DNA of 64,000 nt, taken from assembly GCA_002900995.3 (NCBI GenBank), contig CM035315.1, forward strand, positions 1,528,812 to 1,592,811, in the 5' to 3' direction. Source of the stretch: Ganoderma boninense (lineage: Eukaryota; Basidiomycota; Agaricomycetes; Polyporales; Polyporaceae). Positions 1 through 12,107 of this stretch are shown here, piece by piece. How positions within the stretch are numbered: the first letter of the stretch is position 1; each line of letters begins with the position of its first letter. The position numbers and the translations under genes are program-made. The notes below the pieces were generated by a model. The model was not told where the DNA came from. It worked only from the letters and a program-made list of their open reading frames with translations, and made no database searches.

Positions 1-215
1 GATACGTCGCAACACACTGTCGGGGCATATATAAAATCAACCTTCGTTAGTGTTTTCTACTCTCGAATTGTCCGTTGAAACTATGTACTGTAGAAACAAA
101 GAATGAAGTGCAAGCGTCCGACGCTCAAGCACGTACTCGTAGCCACGACCAGCAGTCCAACAGCAGTAATAATAACTTACGCCACAAGGACACGGCGCAT
201 CTCCCATCATATCGC
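1..215. other. Left-edge intergenic stretch
   Basis: This stretch lies downstream of the minus-strand aspartic protease and probably holds its 3' untranslated region. No coding signal is seen. Confidence 0.4.
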
Positions 216-2099
216 TCATAGCACTAAACTGCCCGCGACCACCGCGGCCCCAACCACAACCCACTGCAACCCGAAGCTCATCCCGCGCGGCGCGCCATTC
301 TCCTTGTCCCTCAAGCCCCCGGTCCCAGTAGCACTAGCCGCTGCGACCGAGCCGATCGTGGGGGTCGGCGCGGGCCCTTCCTTCCCGTTCATCGCAAGCG
401 CGGCCTCGGAGAGCTGGGCGAAGCCGACCGCGGGCGGCGTGGCCCCGCTGTAGACCGAGTAGACGTTCTTAAGGAACGTGTCGCCGACGATCCAAGGGGG
501 CACGCTGGACCCGATGGAGGTGTCGATCGCGATGAACGCGCCGACACAGGTGTTGCCCATCTTCTGGAAGATGAAGTCGGTGGAGGAGACGGGCCATGAA
601 ACCGTCGAGGCGCCGAAGCGGAGCGTCACGTTCACGGCGGCGTCACAGGCTAAATATATGCGCGTTTTTGTTGTTGCCGTTGTTGTTGCGATCGGTGTGG
701 AGAGTAAGAATGGACATGGCGGTCAGCGGTTGTTTGGGAGACGGCGACAGCTGCGCAAAGAAGGATGGAACGTACGATAGGTGTAGTAACCGGCGTTCTG
801 GCCGGTGAGCGCCTGGCTCCCTGGAATCTGCGCGTACAGCCCGGCAATGGCGGCCTCGGGCCCAATGACGAGCGTTGTACCAGTGTCGATCGCAGCGTAC
901 GAGCCAGCGCCCACAGGAAGGCTAACGGCGTTGCCGTTCACCGTCAGGCCTGCGCCAAGAGAACAACAGCCGCAACGAACAAACTCGGTCAATAAAGCTG
1001 TCGTTGTGAAGACGAGTCACAAGGAGAAGGTCGGGCATACCGGAGAGCTCCTGTATCCAGTACGTGCCCTGGCCGCCGGGGATGGGCTGGTAATCGATAT
1101 CGCCGGTGAAGAGGGAGGTGTTGACCGCGCCGAGGTTGAACGTCCCTCCAGGTTCGGTCGTCTCCTGCGCGTTCCGGTCATTGTTGAACCGCGTGAGCTG
1201 GAACGCCATGAGCGGCTTGTCGAGTGCGCCAGTGGTGGCGAGGGCCTCCCAGAGGGGCATCGCGCGCGACGAGGAGATTGTCTGGAAGGCGAGCCCCATC
1301 AGGCCCGAGACGGGCTGCGAGAGTAGGTTTTCGGACGTCGTGGTGGCGACGGCTATGGTGCGCGAGGCGGGGCATTGATTGGTACGATATTAACGCGAGA
1401 TGAGTGCAGGTGGCTTACCGAAGGTCTGTGACTTGATCGACAAACCTGCCATTTCAACGACGTCTTGAGCGAGAACACCCTCTGCGGCGCCCGAGCCGTA
1501 CTGGATCTGGAACGGTGTTTCAAGGTTCTTGAATGTGGATGACGCTGGAGGCAGTGGTGAGTAGAGGATGAAGAGAGATGGAGTGCGCGTTTACTATTGG
1601 GGTTGAAGGTAGGGATGTCTTGCTCAATAGCAGTTAGGCTACTAGAGCTGGCCAGCCAGAGATCCCTGCACAAGAATAGGTCGGCGGAAGGGAAGAGGGT
1701 GAGAGAGGCAATACGCACGATGAACCTGTATCCAGGATGACATTGAATCCTACTGGAGGAGTACCGACGGCTATTGAGCCGTAGAAGGATACATCGCCGT
1801 CTTGGTTGGCAAGACTAGAAGATCCATCAAAATGGTCTCTTGCATAACGCAAAGAGACTGAGGGCGTACAGATTGAAGCCGCTACCTCGCTTCTGCTGAC
1901 GGGAGCTAAGACCATACTTGGCCACAACGGCATCCTTGTGGAACTTGAGCCTGTCGTCGGTGGCATTACGCTGGGGTCTCCGCCTAACCAATGGTATTGA
2001 GAGTGGTGATGAGTGTGGCAGCGGCGCGGGAATGGCGAGGGATTCAGGGACGAGCGAGAGTAGACATGAGAGGGCAAGCGAGTAGGGAAGGAGATGCAT
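216..2099 (-). CDS. Pepsin-like aspartic protease (family A1), secreted
   Basis: This multi-exon gene encodes an A1 aspartic endopeptidase that would cleave proteins outside the cell or in the secretory path. The start at 2099 opens a clear signal peptide (MHLLPYSLALSCLLSLVPES), followed by a propeptide-like stretch. The first catalytic motif is DTGSS, read in an exon near 1735-1850 and continued after an intron by DLWLAS. The second is DTGTTLVIGP near 860-895. Between them are family landmarks such as the YGSG flap (near 1500) and GLMGLAFQ (near 1290). The C-terminus has a Thr/Ala/Gly-rich linker and ends in a hydrophobic tail (VVVGAAVVAGSLVL), which suggests a GPI anchor. At least five short introns are needed and exon borders are approximate. 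All key residues appear present, so it is probably active. A role in maturing the nearby secreted peptides is possible but has no direct support. Confidence 0.88.
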
Positions 2100-3084
2100 A
2101 ACTGAGGAGTGTCTGGGAAAACGGACCAGCCGGGAAACGTCGTGATATCGTGGAAAGCAAGTAGGACGATAAAGAGCGAGAGAGAACGCGCACAGCGCGG
2201 GAAGGAGAGCAGGGGAAGGTAAGTATAAGTGGCCGGAGGAGAGCTGGACCAGGAGAGCTGCAACCCGCAGCCGACGGCCTGTCCCTCGTGTGAGCGTCTG
2301 GTCCCACCGTGCGAAACAAAAGCGGTGGACTTTGCGACCATCCTGTCATGTCCGCACCCCTGTTGCTGTGGCCAAGGATCAAGGTTAAACAAATGTAAAT
2401 GTGGATGCTTGGAATGAAGACAAACAAGAGGCATTTCTTGGCTACGTGAGCGATAAATAGACGATGGCATGCTTGAGCAAGTACTGCTGAAGTCTGGCCT
2501 GTCAATATTTCGGCTGCATGCAATCAGTACGCCTAGCGCCGGCGCTTCCAAGCATTGTTTGAGCTTGCTTCCTCCCGTCTCGTCTGTTCGTTCCATCTCT
2601 CATCATCAATCGCGATCCTCCCGTCTTCAGATCCATTCTTCGTCAGCATCCTACTGAAATGACCAGACTTTCGGAGGTTGTAAGAGGAGAGGGGTCGATC
2701 GGCTGTGTGGTCAAGGTGCGTGCGTTCCTGCTGGCTGCGTGACACTGTCCCTCACCTCACTCGGAGCGACCGCGGGCGTTTTCAGCGGTTGACCTCAGAC
2801 CTACCATCAGTCTGCTATTAAGCACGGCCTTGCGCCTGACTCGTGTACCTATGCAAGCAGGACCATCTCAGATCAACAGTCGGGGTTGTTTGCCGAGATA
2901 ACTCACTTCTTCGGCGGTTCACGGCACAGCATTCGAAACCATTTCAACCTTGTGGTCCCCCCATTCCTTATCCCGCCTTAATCACAGCATCTGACGCTTG
3001 AATCAGCCTGGAAAACATGTATGTTCATTTCTAATCTCCTTTCGGGACTTGATTACTCAGAGCGAATTCTCAGAACTAGTCCCA
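2100..3084. other. Intergenic region between divergent genes
   Basis: This region lies between the starts of the aspartic protease (minus) and the beta-lactamase-like gene (plus), so it should contain both promoters. Open frames here are short, lack family motifs and are compositionally ordinary. I see nothing else. Confidence 0.4.
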
Positions 3085-5030
3085 ATGATCTGGAATCCCT
3101 CCACCGCCATAGCTGGCGTGCTGTCGTACATCTCCTTTGGCTTACTATGGAGCGGTCAGTCCTGCGAGCGATTCTGAGCGGTGGAACTGCCGGCCCTTCC
3201 TTCCAACTCTCTTCGTTGAGACGCCGCCCTCGCTGAGCCATCCCGCCATTCGTAGCGCCACAAAAGCACTGGACGACTACTTTGCTTCCAAGTACGCTCA
3301 GGGCGGCATCGAGAGTCTGTCCATCGCAGTCGTCACGTCAGAGGGGACTCTATATGAGAAGAACTTTGGCTTCTTGAAAGCAAACGAGACGAATTCCCCG
3401 CCCACGACCAGTCACTCTGCCTACCGGATTGCGTCCGTCTCGAAGCTCTTCACGGTCCTCGAAGGCTTTATCCTGGAACAGCGAGGTATCATCTCGTGGT
3501 GAGTGGTCTTTTGCAGAACTTGTACCCAGGCGGGGCAGACTGACAAGGATATCAGGGATGATCCGGTAGACAAGTACCTGAAGGACTTCAGGTATCGCTT
3601 GGACGGCCTTGATCCAGAGGGACCGCAACTCGAGGCGGATGCGGCCCCGATCACTCTTTTCCAACTGGCGACTCACATGTCTGGGCTTGGGAGGGACTGG
3701 CCTGCAGGAACGGCCGCCACCTGGCCATACGAGGTCAGCGGTGGCGGACCGCCACCAAGCAATGGCCGCGCGTTTCCCACGTACGAGGATGTGATGAACC
3801 ACATGCCGCAGCACATCTCGTCTCCTATCCGGGTTCGTACCCATCGTACTCGAATACAGGAATTGGTGTTTTGGGACTCGCGCTCGCGGCTGCGAGCAGC
3901 GCGGCAGACGGCAACGACACCGTGATCACCCACGCCGAGCTGCTACAGCGGGACATCTTCGGTCCGATGGGCCTGAACGGCAGCCACTTCCTCCCCACGA
4001 GCGGAAACAAGGACTCGATAGTCGTCTCATCCGTACTGCCCGAGGTAGTCGTGAGTCCCTTTCGCGCTCCTTGCTGTGCATATACTGCCCCTGACGCCTG
4101 TTCCGCAGGACGACGACTTCCGTAATGCGATGAACCCCTCTGGGGGACAATTCTCCACTCTGTCCGACTTCATCACCCTCGCTCAGACGCTGCTGAACCC
4201 CCGGCACCCGAAGAGCCAGATCACACAATACTCCATGAACCGCTGGCTTCAGCAGGTGCACGCGTTCGAGGAGGACGACTGGACTGAGCTGGGCTTCCTC
4301 TGGGAGATCATTAAAGCACCAGACTCGAATGGACGTCTCCGGAGGGTCTATATGAAACGTGCGTGGCCTCTAAGCGGGCGCATTGCTTTGAGCTCATCCA
4401 TTCATGTGCAGTGGGAAACCTGCCCGGGTTCCATACCGCTGTCGCGATTCACCCAGGCACCTCCTACGGAGTCACGCTCTTGCTAGCGGGACCTTACAGC
4501 GACTCGGCGGGGCTCGTGTCCGACACTTTCGAGATCATGCAACCCGGGATAGACAAGGCGCTTTCGGACCTCGCGCAGGAGCTGTACGCTGGACACTGGG
4601 TCGACGCCGATCCCCTGCACAATAGCACCGAACCCTCGTCCGCCCGCATATCCGTCCACAAGGGCACCATGTACATCGACGAATTCACCCTCCTCGGTGT
4701 GGACGCGCTCGAGAAGCTGGAGACGAAGGGGCGCGTGGCGCTGCGCCCGACCCGGCGCGACGAGTTCCGGTGAGCCCCATACATACAGTATATGTGCGGC
4801 AGTCCATGGCCCAATGGCTGATTTTCGATTTCGATACGGCAAGGCTGGACGTCGGCGTCCCGCCTCTCAACGGGAAGAGAAGCTCTGCGTGCACCCCGCA
4901 CTGGGTGATGCTGGACAACTGGGGCCTGCGGAACAGCGCGCCAATCAACGCCATCTATATCACGGGGTCAAGTGCTGACCGCAGGTTGCATGTACCGTCC
5001 TTATCGCTCGTCATGCAGAGGGCTGAGTAG
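3085..5030 (+). pseudogene. Beta-lactamase-fold serine hydrolase, secreted, with broken frame
   Basis: The product belongs to the penicillin-binding/class C beta-lactamase-like family of fungal secreted hydrolases. The nucleophile motif SxxK is seen as SVSK (about 3439-3450) and the second motif YSN in PSYSNTG (about 3844-3865). Flanking family segments are NCRPFLP, HPAIRSATKALDDYF, QLATHMSGL, and a C-terminal domain with WVMLDNWG. Introns are visible at 3499-3555, about 4051-4108, about 4361-4411 and from 4772. Two frame breaks are seen. A signal-peptide-like start at 3085 (MIWNPSTAIAGVLSYISFGL) is one frame away from the mature sequence, which begins near 3160. Near 3818-3828 the frame must change again to read YPGSYPSYSN, with no room for an intron. 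It is either a pseudogene or a gene with assembly indels; both catalytic motifs survive. Physiological substrate unknown. Confidence 0.72.
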
Positions 5031-5756
5031 GGGCTCGTGTGTGTATTGTGTTGAATGCTATGCTTCGGGGGATCGGATGCACTAGCAGTGCTGCGTTACG
5101 CTTCTGGCGTCCACTGCTTTGCATGTATGACGTACCTGACTATGCGACGGTTTCTCGCCAGTCTGGTGCTCAGCTGCGGGTTTCTCTAGGTTCGGTGGTC
5201 ACATTCGCCATCGTCCAGCAGCGGCTGGTCCCTCTGAAAATGCGGCGATTACTTGCGGCGGCAAACACTGTTGTGGGCCGCGGACGTGTTCCGCGATCGA
5301 TATGTGGACAAGTGCCCTGGCGATTACTGTCGATAGACCTAGAGCTTTCCCTGGTATTTGGTTGTCGCTTCAACGCTCCTGGAGGCGTATCGCTCTTATT
5401 GAGGGTCCGGCCACCATCATCCGCAACCTGATGCACATCAGTCGTTTAGAACTAGAAGCTGTCGAAACGTAGAGTGAGCTCCCATTGAAGTTTGTCCATC
5501 CTGCAATTTGCTCATCCCATCTCACCTTCTGCAGGTTCTTCCCCGAGAGGACTATCCTACATGCCTCTCTGTTCAGGAAGCGTTAGCATATCTCTCATTC
5601 CGAAGTGTCCGCGTATCATGACATGACAGATCCAGAAGGTGATGAGAACCTCGGGACAAGATCCGTATGAGAACCCGTCACAGGCGTGTGAGACCGTGCG
5701 GCATCCGGGTTCTCAGCGTTGCTCACCGATGAGTCTGATTCCTGCCAGCGGAGGCC
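5031..5756. other. Intergenic region
   Basis: No family motif or signal peptide is recognised. The right end should hold the upstream region of the first small peptide gene. Confidence 0.4.
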
Positions 5757-5763
5757 TATAAAT
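5757..5763 (+). promoter_or_regulatory. TATA box of peptide gene 1
   Basis: TATAAAT in the context GGCCTATAAATCC lies 85 bp before the ATG at 5842. The same element in nearly the same place occurs before peptide genes 2 and 3. Confidence 0.6.
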
Positions 5764-5841
5764 CCTGTAGATATTGGTCGACGGAGGGCGGCGTACAACT
5801 CGCCTCCAGCACCACACGAAGCACAACACCCTTGTATCACC

Positions 5842-6095
5842 ATGCGCGGACTTCTTGCCATTCTCGTTGCGGTCCCCTTGTTCGTGTTGGCAGCCTACGG
5901 CGCGCCAGTCGAGCCTCGTAAGTCATGGTTATGTCTAATATATATGATGGCATAGCTCAGCTCTGACCGAACTGTCTCAGGCGATGGGTGCCCATTGGCT
6001 CTCTGCCAAGGCGACAGTACGCGTTCTCTCCGCTTCTGCAGCTAAATCAGACTACTTACGCGCATACAGGTGCCGATAGTGCCGCCGAAAAGTGA
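5842..6095 (+). CDS. Small secreted peptide precursor, copy 1 (45 aa)
   Basis: I reconstructed three mini-exons: 5842-5917, 5981-6016 and 6070-6095. They join with GT..AG introns of 63 and 53 nt, both in phase 1, and total 138 nt including TGA. The product is 45 aa. A signal peptide starts MRGLLAILVAVPLFVLAAYG and is followed by APVEP. The core is DGCPLALCQGD, with two Cys spaced CxxxxC, and the short acidic tail ends in EK. It is paralogous to genes at 6947, 13279, 21785 and more distantly 47231. The shared features are the signal peptide, the Ala-Pro-x-Pro start and the phase-1 introns. Function is unknown. Given neighbouring UstYa-type genes, I infer a ribosomal-peptide precursor. An alternative is a small effector-like secreted peptide. 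Confidence 0.68.
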
Positions 6096-6846
6096 AGAGT
6101 CGACGTTTCCTGACCAAATTGGATGTGCGGTCAGTACCGTTCGGTTCGGGCCCTTGGTACCATATATGATTGTACTGATATGATCGTATGTATTCCGCAA
6201 ATCACACGAGCAGAAACGAAACGACTTGGAGTTGGTGGCCAAGGTCATGGGTTGTGATACAATAGCTTAGAGAAAGGAAATGGGATGAGAACCTCATGAT
6301 GTCGGCGATACGCTGAATCTTATTGGGGCGAGACAGCGGTGAGAGGCATCACTACGAGAGCTCTGAGATGCATGTGGGTCTATCATCGAAGAGTGAATGA
6401 TGCATGGAGTCGATGAGAATCGTCCCAGATGTACTAGGTGCGGATGACTCATGGACGGCACGCCTACTGCCCTTGGCACGCCACTAGCATGTGACAGGCG
6501 GAACCAGGGAATGCCCCGTGAAGTGCGCTCAGTAATACGAAGCCGCTATTCGATGCGTCCGGCCTCGAACTATCATGAAGACCCGGCCGTCATGGGGTTG
6601 AAACGCGGGTGGGGGATTGGATGGTGGGGAGACGTCATCAAGTTTGGGGCAGGCAGTGACAAGCGTTCCCCTGTGGCCGCAAGAGCCCGGAAGTACGCCA
6701 AGACGTGTAGCTTGAAGTCACAGTCTTGGAAGAACGAAGCGCGATCTGTTTCCTAGTGAATGATCCGGAGCGGGCAGTCATGTCCACTGTGATTGAGCGA
6801 CTAGAAGTTGTTGCATGTTCACCGTTGGCGGCCAGTTGCAAAGTCC
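6096..6846. other. Intergenic region
   Basis: This stretch separates peptide genes 1 and 2. Open frames are short and featureless, and no repeat or RNA gene is recognised. Confidence 0.4.
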
Positions 6847-6853
6847 TATAAAG
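6847..6853 (+). promoter_or_regulatory. TATA box of peptide gene 2
   Basis: TATAAAG in the context AGTCCTATAAAGC lies 100 bp before the ATG at 6947. The octamer TCCTATAA is shared with the element before peptide gene 3. Confidence 0.6.
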
Positions 6854-6946
6854 CTTCATCCACCTGAGGGACAGACAAACGTCATCCCCCCACCTCCTTC
6901 AGCTACGCCGAACATAGACTCGGCATTCACGACATACCCTGCCAAT

Positions 6947-7293
6947 ATGCGTGGTCTCCTTGCTATTCTCTTCACTGTGCCCCTGTTTATGTTCGCCGCC
7001 TATGGAGCGCCTGTCCCTAGTAAGTAGTATAACGTTGAGGCTATTGTACTACAGGTCATCGATATGCTGACCGAACCTAGAGGGAGAGGTGGATCGGCCA
7101 CCACTCTGCCCGGTACCGCGCTGCCCTCTCCAAAATTCGGGTACGTGCCAGCTTGCAGCTGCAGCATCTAAGTTGGGCTACTGATAATTCGTGTCTACCA
7201 GAGGGTACCGTGGCCGACTCTGAGGCTAGCCCGGCCGAACTTGAGCGGCACTCGCCAGATGTAGCCCTGCCAAACTCGTTAAGGCTTCGGTGA
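6947..7293 (+). CDS. Small secreted peptide precursor, copy 2 (74 aa)
   Basis: The exons are 6947-7019, 7081-7140 and 7202-7293, with introns of 61 nt each in phase 1. The total is 225 nt including TGA. The signal peptide begins MRGLLAILFTVPLFMFAAYG, close to copies 1 and 3, and is followed by APVPK. The core contains LCPVPRCPLQN, again CxxxxC, with Pro after the first Cys as in copy 1. The tail has TVADSEASPAELE, similar to the tail of copy 3. The stop overlaps a possible further donor (GTGAGT at 7290), so a fourth exon cannot be excluded. The gene is convergent with the MFS transporter that ends at 7685. Function is inferred only: a secreted precursor, perhaps oxidatively modified by UstYa-type enzymes. 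Confidence 0.68.
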
Positions 7294-7684
7294 GTTACGT
7301 GCTGAGGCTTACTTGGTGGGTAAGTGTACTGATATGACCGCCTGCATTTAGTACATGACATATACGCATATATACGCATGTAGTGCATTGGTCGCAGTCG
7401 CCGAGATCACGGTTCGCCTGATGGATGTGTATTAGAACAGAATGTGGTTGGAATGGGAATGGTATAACGAACCTTATCTTACAACGGAGGCCGATTGAAA
7501 AGAACATGTCGACGGCATGGACTCCAATCCACTCCCAGGCCCTTGAATGCAGGAGAAGGCGCGAGGACATTGCAAGATGTCACATCTCACCCACACTGTT
7601 GTTACGTCCACTATCGTGTCTGCAAGGCGACAGGTTCATGAGAATGTGCAGACACGCTGGTATAGACCGTGCTCTAATACAACA

Positions 7685-9597
7685 TCAAGTCAACTTCGGA
7701 CGATGCTGCGGGACGAACCCCCAAACGACGAGCATCAGCCCCTCCATCGTCATCAGCCTGCCAACGTTCAGAACCTGTCAGCCATCCATCACGTCATCCG
7801 CGAACGGCGCGAGCGACACCACTCACAGAAGCGGCAAACTGTCCAGGCTCGCGCGCGACGCCACCGCGCCAGCCAGGAACGGGAAGACCGCGCTGCCCAT
7901 GGACGTGAGGATCGCTATCCAGCTGATCGCGCCGCCGATGAGGTCGGGGGGCAGGATGTGTGCAGTGTGTGCCATCACTGTCGCGAAGATCGGACCGAAG
8001 ACGAAGCCGATGGAGACGACGGCGGCCGCGTTGACAACGAAAGAGGGCACGAGCCATATGGTAAATTCGAGGCCGATCGGCAATGAGGATGTACAACCGC
8101 AGTGCGCGCCATTCGCCGAGCTGATATAGGCGCGAGGTTTGAGTAAGGAAAGATGTCAAAGACAGGGAGAAAACTGACCATCTTGGTGAAAGGAATGAGG
8201 GCGAGCCGGCCGATGGTCGAACCTGCCCAGAACCAGGATGAGATGTAGCCTGAGTACGGCCCGCCGTGGCGCTCTGTCATGAATGTGACGATCCAGCCGC
8301 TAATCGTTACTTCTACGCCGACATGCATAAACAGGAAGAGAGCCATAAGGTGAACCGTAGGTAAGCGGAGGACTCGCTTGTACTTGCTGATGGCATTGCG
8401 GGAGTCTTCAACGTTCTCTGGTGCTCGGGCTTGGCCGATTTCCTTCAGACAGTCTACAGCCAGCCGAAATGGCAGATTGACGTTAGAGTTTACTATCTAG
8501 CAACGGACAGAGCCCGACGCCATGCAACCTCAGAGACGACGTACCCGCTTGGTTCTTGAACTTGAACGCGAGTATCTGTAAGGTCGTCGTGGTGACTGCG
8601 AAGCAAACGGTGGCGAGAAAGACGGACGACCACGACGACAGTCGAGCAAATCTTGCTGACACCAGAGGCGCGCAGGTCGCCGCGACACCATATGCGGTGT
8701 ACATGATGCTGAGTCTCACTGACGTGTCGTCGATCATGCTAGTGACAAACGCGGTGGACCCTCCATCCTACAACGACTTGTAATCAGCAACGAGGTCTTC
8801 CAACAACAAATCAGAGTAGTAGGACAGATGAGCGCTTACTAGAAACATGCCAGCAAATCCGACCGGAAACGAGGCCGCAATCAACGTCGGGAAGGGTGGA
8901 GCGGAAGCCTGGACGGAGGCACTGAGGGTGACAATTATAGATGCTATAGCAGTGGCGCGAGGTTGGAAACATGTCAATCAAGAGTGCCCAGTGTTCGTAC
9001 CGATAACAACCACCTAGGACGTCGCGAAGCGTCAAAAAAGACCCTCTCAGGGATAACTAGTGAGCATACCACTCCAAAACCAAATCGATCCGTCAGGTAT
9101 ACATATGTGGATGCGCCTGCTATGTACCCCTGCTAAAGTGTCAGGCCAGTCCGTTCGTAGATGTTGCAAGTGGCCAACATACCATGGAGGACATGATGAA
9201 AACGAGCGACACGGTCGTATACCCAATCTGCAAGAGAATGATCAAGTTGAGGCACATCCTGGTCGTACTGGTCCCGATCACTTACGCGGTAGACTTCCTG
9301 AAGCCGGGGAATGAGGGGCCCGATCAAGGCATCGTTCCAACCAGCGAGGTAGACGGCCATGCACAAGGCAGCGAATTGAATGGACTTCTGGCGGCGCATC
9401 GCCCTGGTCATGAGGGGCGGATTGGACTCGTCCTCGTCATCGGAATCTGTCACAGCCTCGATATATGCGGTCTCTTCTGGTTCTGATTCCTCTACAGAGA
9501 AAATGAGGGATGTAGGATACAACTTGTTGGCCTTGCTGCTGCCCTCGCCTGGAGGAGCAGACAGTTGGTGTGGGGCGGGGATAGTCTGACCGTCCAT
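7685..9597 (-). CDS. MFS transporter 1 (fucose-permease-like topology)
   Basis: This is a twelve-TM-type major facilitator with many introns. The start at 9597 (MDGQTIPAPHQLSAPP) gives a long acidic cytosolic N-terminus. TM1 follows (FAALCMAVYLAGWNDALIGP, about 9315-9380). A central motif is FMTERHGGPYSGYIS (about 8220-8275). A late TM pair reads HILPPDLIGGAISWIAILTS (about 7895-7955). The last exon is easily missed. After SLDSLPLL (ending 7825) a GTGAGT donor leads to an acceptor near 7770, and the final segment (GLMLVVWGFVPQHRP) ends with TGA at 7685-7687. The subfamily resembles fungal FucP/BSC6-like carriers, judged from general pattern only. It lies among the small-peptide and UstYa genes, so export of a pathway product is possible. 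It is paralogous to the carrier at 58538-60428. Confidence 0.82.
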
Positions 9598-11381
9598 GGC
9601 ACGGCAGGAATTACGGGAAAGAAGGGGGCGCCATGGCAGTCTCGACCCTTTAAGCTGGCTGCCACGTACAGAAGCTGCGGCATCCATTTGTAAGCGAAAG
9701 TGGGTGATCAAGTTTCCACATCTGCCACACAACGGAGCGGAAGCGAATCAGAAGGGCTGCGCCGTGGGCAAAGGGGGAAAGGATCGGGATGGCGCATTTC
9801 CCAACGCGCATAACTCAAGCTTGGATGACGTTAAGAGCAGCAATATAAGAGCAGATGTCAAGAGGACTACTAAGGCCACCACAAGACATGCGAGAATCGG
9901 CAAGCGAGAAGAGTCAAAAAGGTTTTCGTTTGACAGGGCGTCACCGCCTGTAGTCATAGCGCTTCTTGATACGTCAGATGCAACCCCTGCATCTACCGCT
10001 CTAGACTCGCAAGTCTCCTCGTTGGGAGCGGACGGGCACAGACATGCTCGAACACGCGAAGCTCTGACTGTCGAGCACCGTCAGCAGGCTCGAGGGCTTG
10101 GCTTCCAGAGCTACCGAACCACGTATTTACTATCGCAGTCATAACGCCCCCAGGACCACATAAGAATGGAAACCCTGGGGATCACAATTGCACCAGGAAG
10201 ACTCACCGATCATAGAACAAGGGGCATATGGATGGCTGGTAAATTGTAGGTTGGCAGTCGCCTTGTCTTGACCAGCTGCGGACCAGACATAGCCGTGTCG
10301 TCCTACATCATCATGATTAGATCCACGTTTATGTGCAAGGTTCCGCGCATAATGCGATGGCGACTGACCCGAAGATGTCTGAAGTCTGAGCTTGTGGAAA
10401 GCGCGGTATTTAAGAGAGAGAGCCCAGAGATTATCTGGCGTTTGAATGAGGCGTGACACCAGATCAGTCAAAATGTCGTTTAACTTACGCATGGGGAGTG
10501 CTCAGTGCTCCAGTTCGCTCCACGGCCGCTGGCATAGTAATCTCAGGGGTGCGCCCGTGTCTCAGCTTGCAGGGCCACGTAGCAGAGAACAGCCCGGTGG
10601 CAGAGCGCGATCATAGTGCGGATGGATACTGAAGCAAGGTGCGTGATTGTGCCCTAGCAGTGTCGTCGACATTTGAGTCAGAGCACAGAGAACTCCCAGT
10701 CGATGGGGACAGGCTCGGTCGGAAGCAGTCGGTTATCCACGTGGTCTGACATCATTTGGCCAATGGCAAGCCAATTAGGAAGAGCATCGCCACCACTAAG
10801 CGCCGCGTTGACTACAGTGGTTCAGGCTCGACGGACCAAAGACGCACACCCTCACCATCTGCCGAGTCCACTGTGACAAGCGTTGACACTCTCAATAATG
10901 TGATGACGACAAAAATACTCATCACACTTCAGTCGATGTAGCGACTGGAAGTAACTCATTTGGTAAGCATCATGTTTGTTCGTTCCGTCAGTGTCGCTCG
11001 GGCTGAGACTCTGCTTCATGATCGCCGTTGCAGCAAGGTTGGAACCGGGCGTGCTTACCGTGCACAGGCATTGTGACGACGTTACGAAATTGATATTCTG
11101 GCCGTACAGGTGAGATACGCCGCTGTTCTGAGCTGTGGGCCGCTCCATACCTTGCTTACGTTTGAAGTACGGTCATGGGGCTGATTTTTTCGGCACTTCA
11201 ACGCTATTCTGATGGTCCTTCGCATTCCGCGAATAAAGGGAGGAATAGAAGACCCATTTGGGAGGAACAAGGAGGCTATGAGCTCCGAGCGAGGCGTCTA
11301 CTTTTCCGCCACCGCGACGGATTCACGTTGTGAAGTCCTCAAGAACACCATCCAGTATTCATCTGCTCTTCCGACTCGACC
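9598..11381. other. Intergenic region, one weak single-TM ORF
   Basis: No recognised gene is found. The only frame with character is 9748-9957 on the minus strand (69 aa, starts MTTGGDALSNENLF). It has one long hydrophobic segment (ILACLVVALVVLLTSALIL) and lies upstream of MFS transporter 1. It may be a small membrane protein or chance, so I do not call it a gene. The rest has short frames without motifs. The right end is the upstream region of UstYa-1. Confidence 0.35.
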
Positions 11382-12107
11382 ATGCCTCTTCCCCGCCATT
11401 TCACTCGACGCGCGCTCGGCTACTACCTCTGTGCGGCCGCCATCGTCATGTGCACTCTATGGTTCAACCATCGAATGCACCTCACTATCCCTTCCAGCGC
11501 AAGAGACCTGTATTTGCAGCAGAATTGGGGTGAAGAGGACTTCAGTGAGCCTCCCACACGCCCGCCACTACCTTCCTGACACGAGTCTGACCGCTTTTTT
11601 CTAGGTTACGTCGCGGACGACTACCCTGCTACCCTCCTCCCGTCCCAACAACACCCCCGCAACGTCGCACTCATCACAGAGGAGACCGTGCACTACTGGC
11701 CGCAAACACCGCAGGACTGGGAGTCCATGACCCCAGCCGGGTCTGGTGGCCTCGTCCGTCTCGGGTCTCAGAAACGGCTGTTCGGGGTAGTCATGTACCA
11801 TCAGCTCCACTGCCTCCGCTTGCTGCAGCATGCGACCATCGCCTCGAACGGCTCTGGGTCAAAACCAGGCAGCCCTGTACTCGACGGTATTGCCAGTGGG
11901 GAGGTGCATCTCTGCCTCAATTACCTCAGGCAGATGCTGCTCTGCGCCGCGAACGTGCGCCTGGAGCCGCTGACGGAGGACAGGGCGTTGGGAGGGCTGA
12001 AGACGGACGGCATTGGACTAGAGCACTGGTGTAGGGATTGGACGGCAGAGGTCGAGGCAAACGTCGAGCGGTGGAGGTCCGAGTCGGAGTCGGAGACGAT
12101 GCCATAA
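11382..12107 (+). CDS. UstYa/DUF3328-family protein 1
   Basis: There are two exons, 11382-11544 and 11605-12107, with a 60-nt phase-1 intron; the product is 221 aa. The N-terminus has one TM helix (LGYYLCAAAIVMCTLW), giving a type II membrane topology. The catalytic-type motif HxxHC is present as YHQLHCLRLL near 11797-11826. The second conserved motif is HLCLNYLRQMLLC near 11908-11946, followed by WCRDW near the end. DUF3328/UstYa proteins are known from ustiloxin and related dikaritin clusters, where they perform oxidative cyclisation or C-H oxidation of ribosomal peptides. The second histidine motif is HLC rather than the HxxHC seen in copies 2-4. It is followed on the same strand by UstYa-2 and peptide gene 3, which suggests a functional group. 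Confidence 0.87.

Noticed and set aside
9748..9957. 69-aa frame with one hydrophobic segment
   Set aside because: Could be a small membrane protein, but no paralogue, intron or motif supports it; mentioned only in the intergenic entry.
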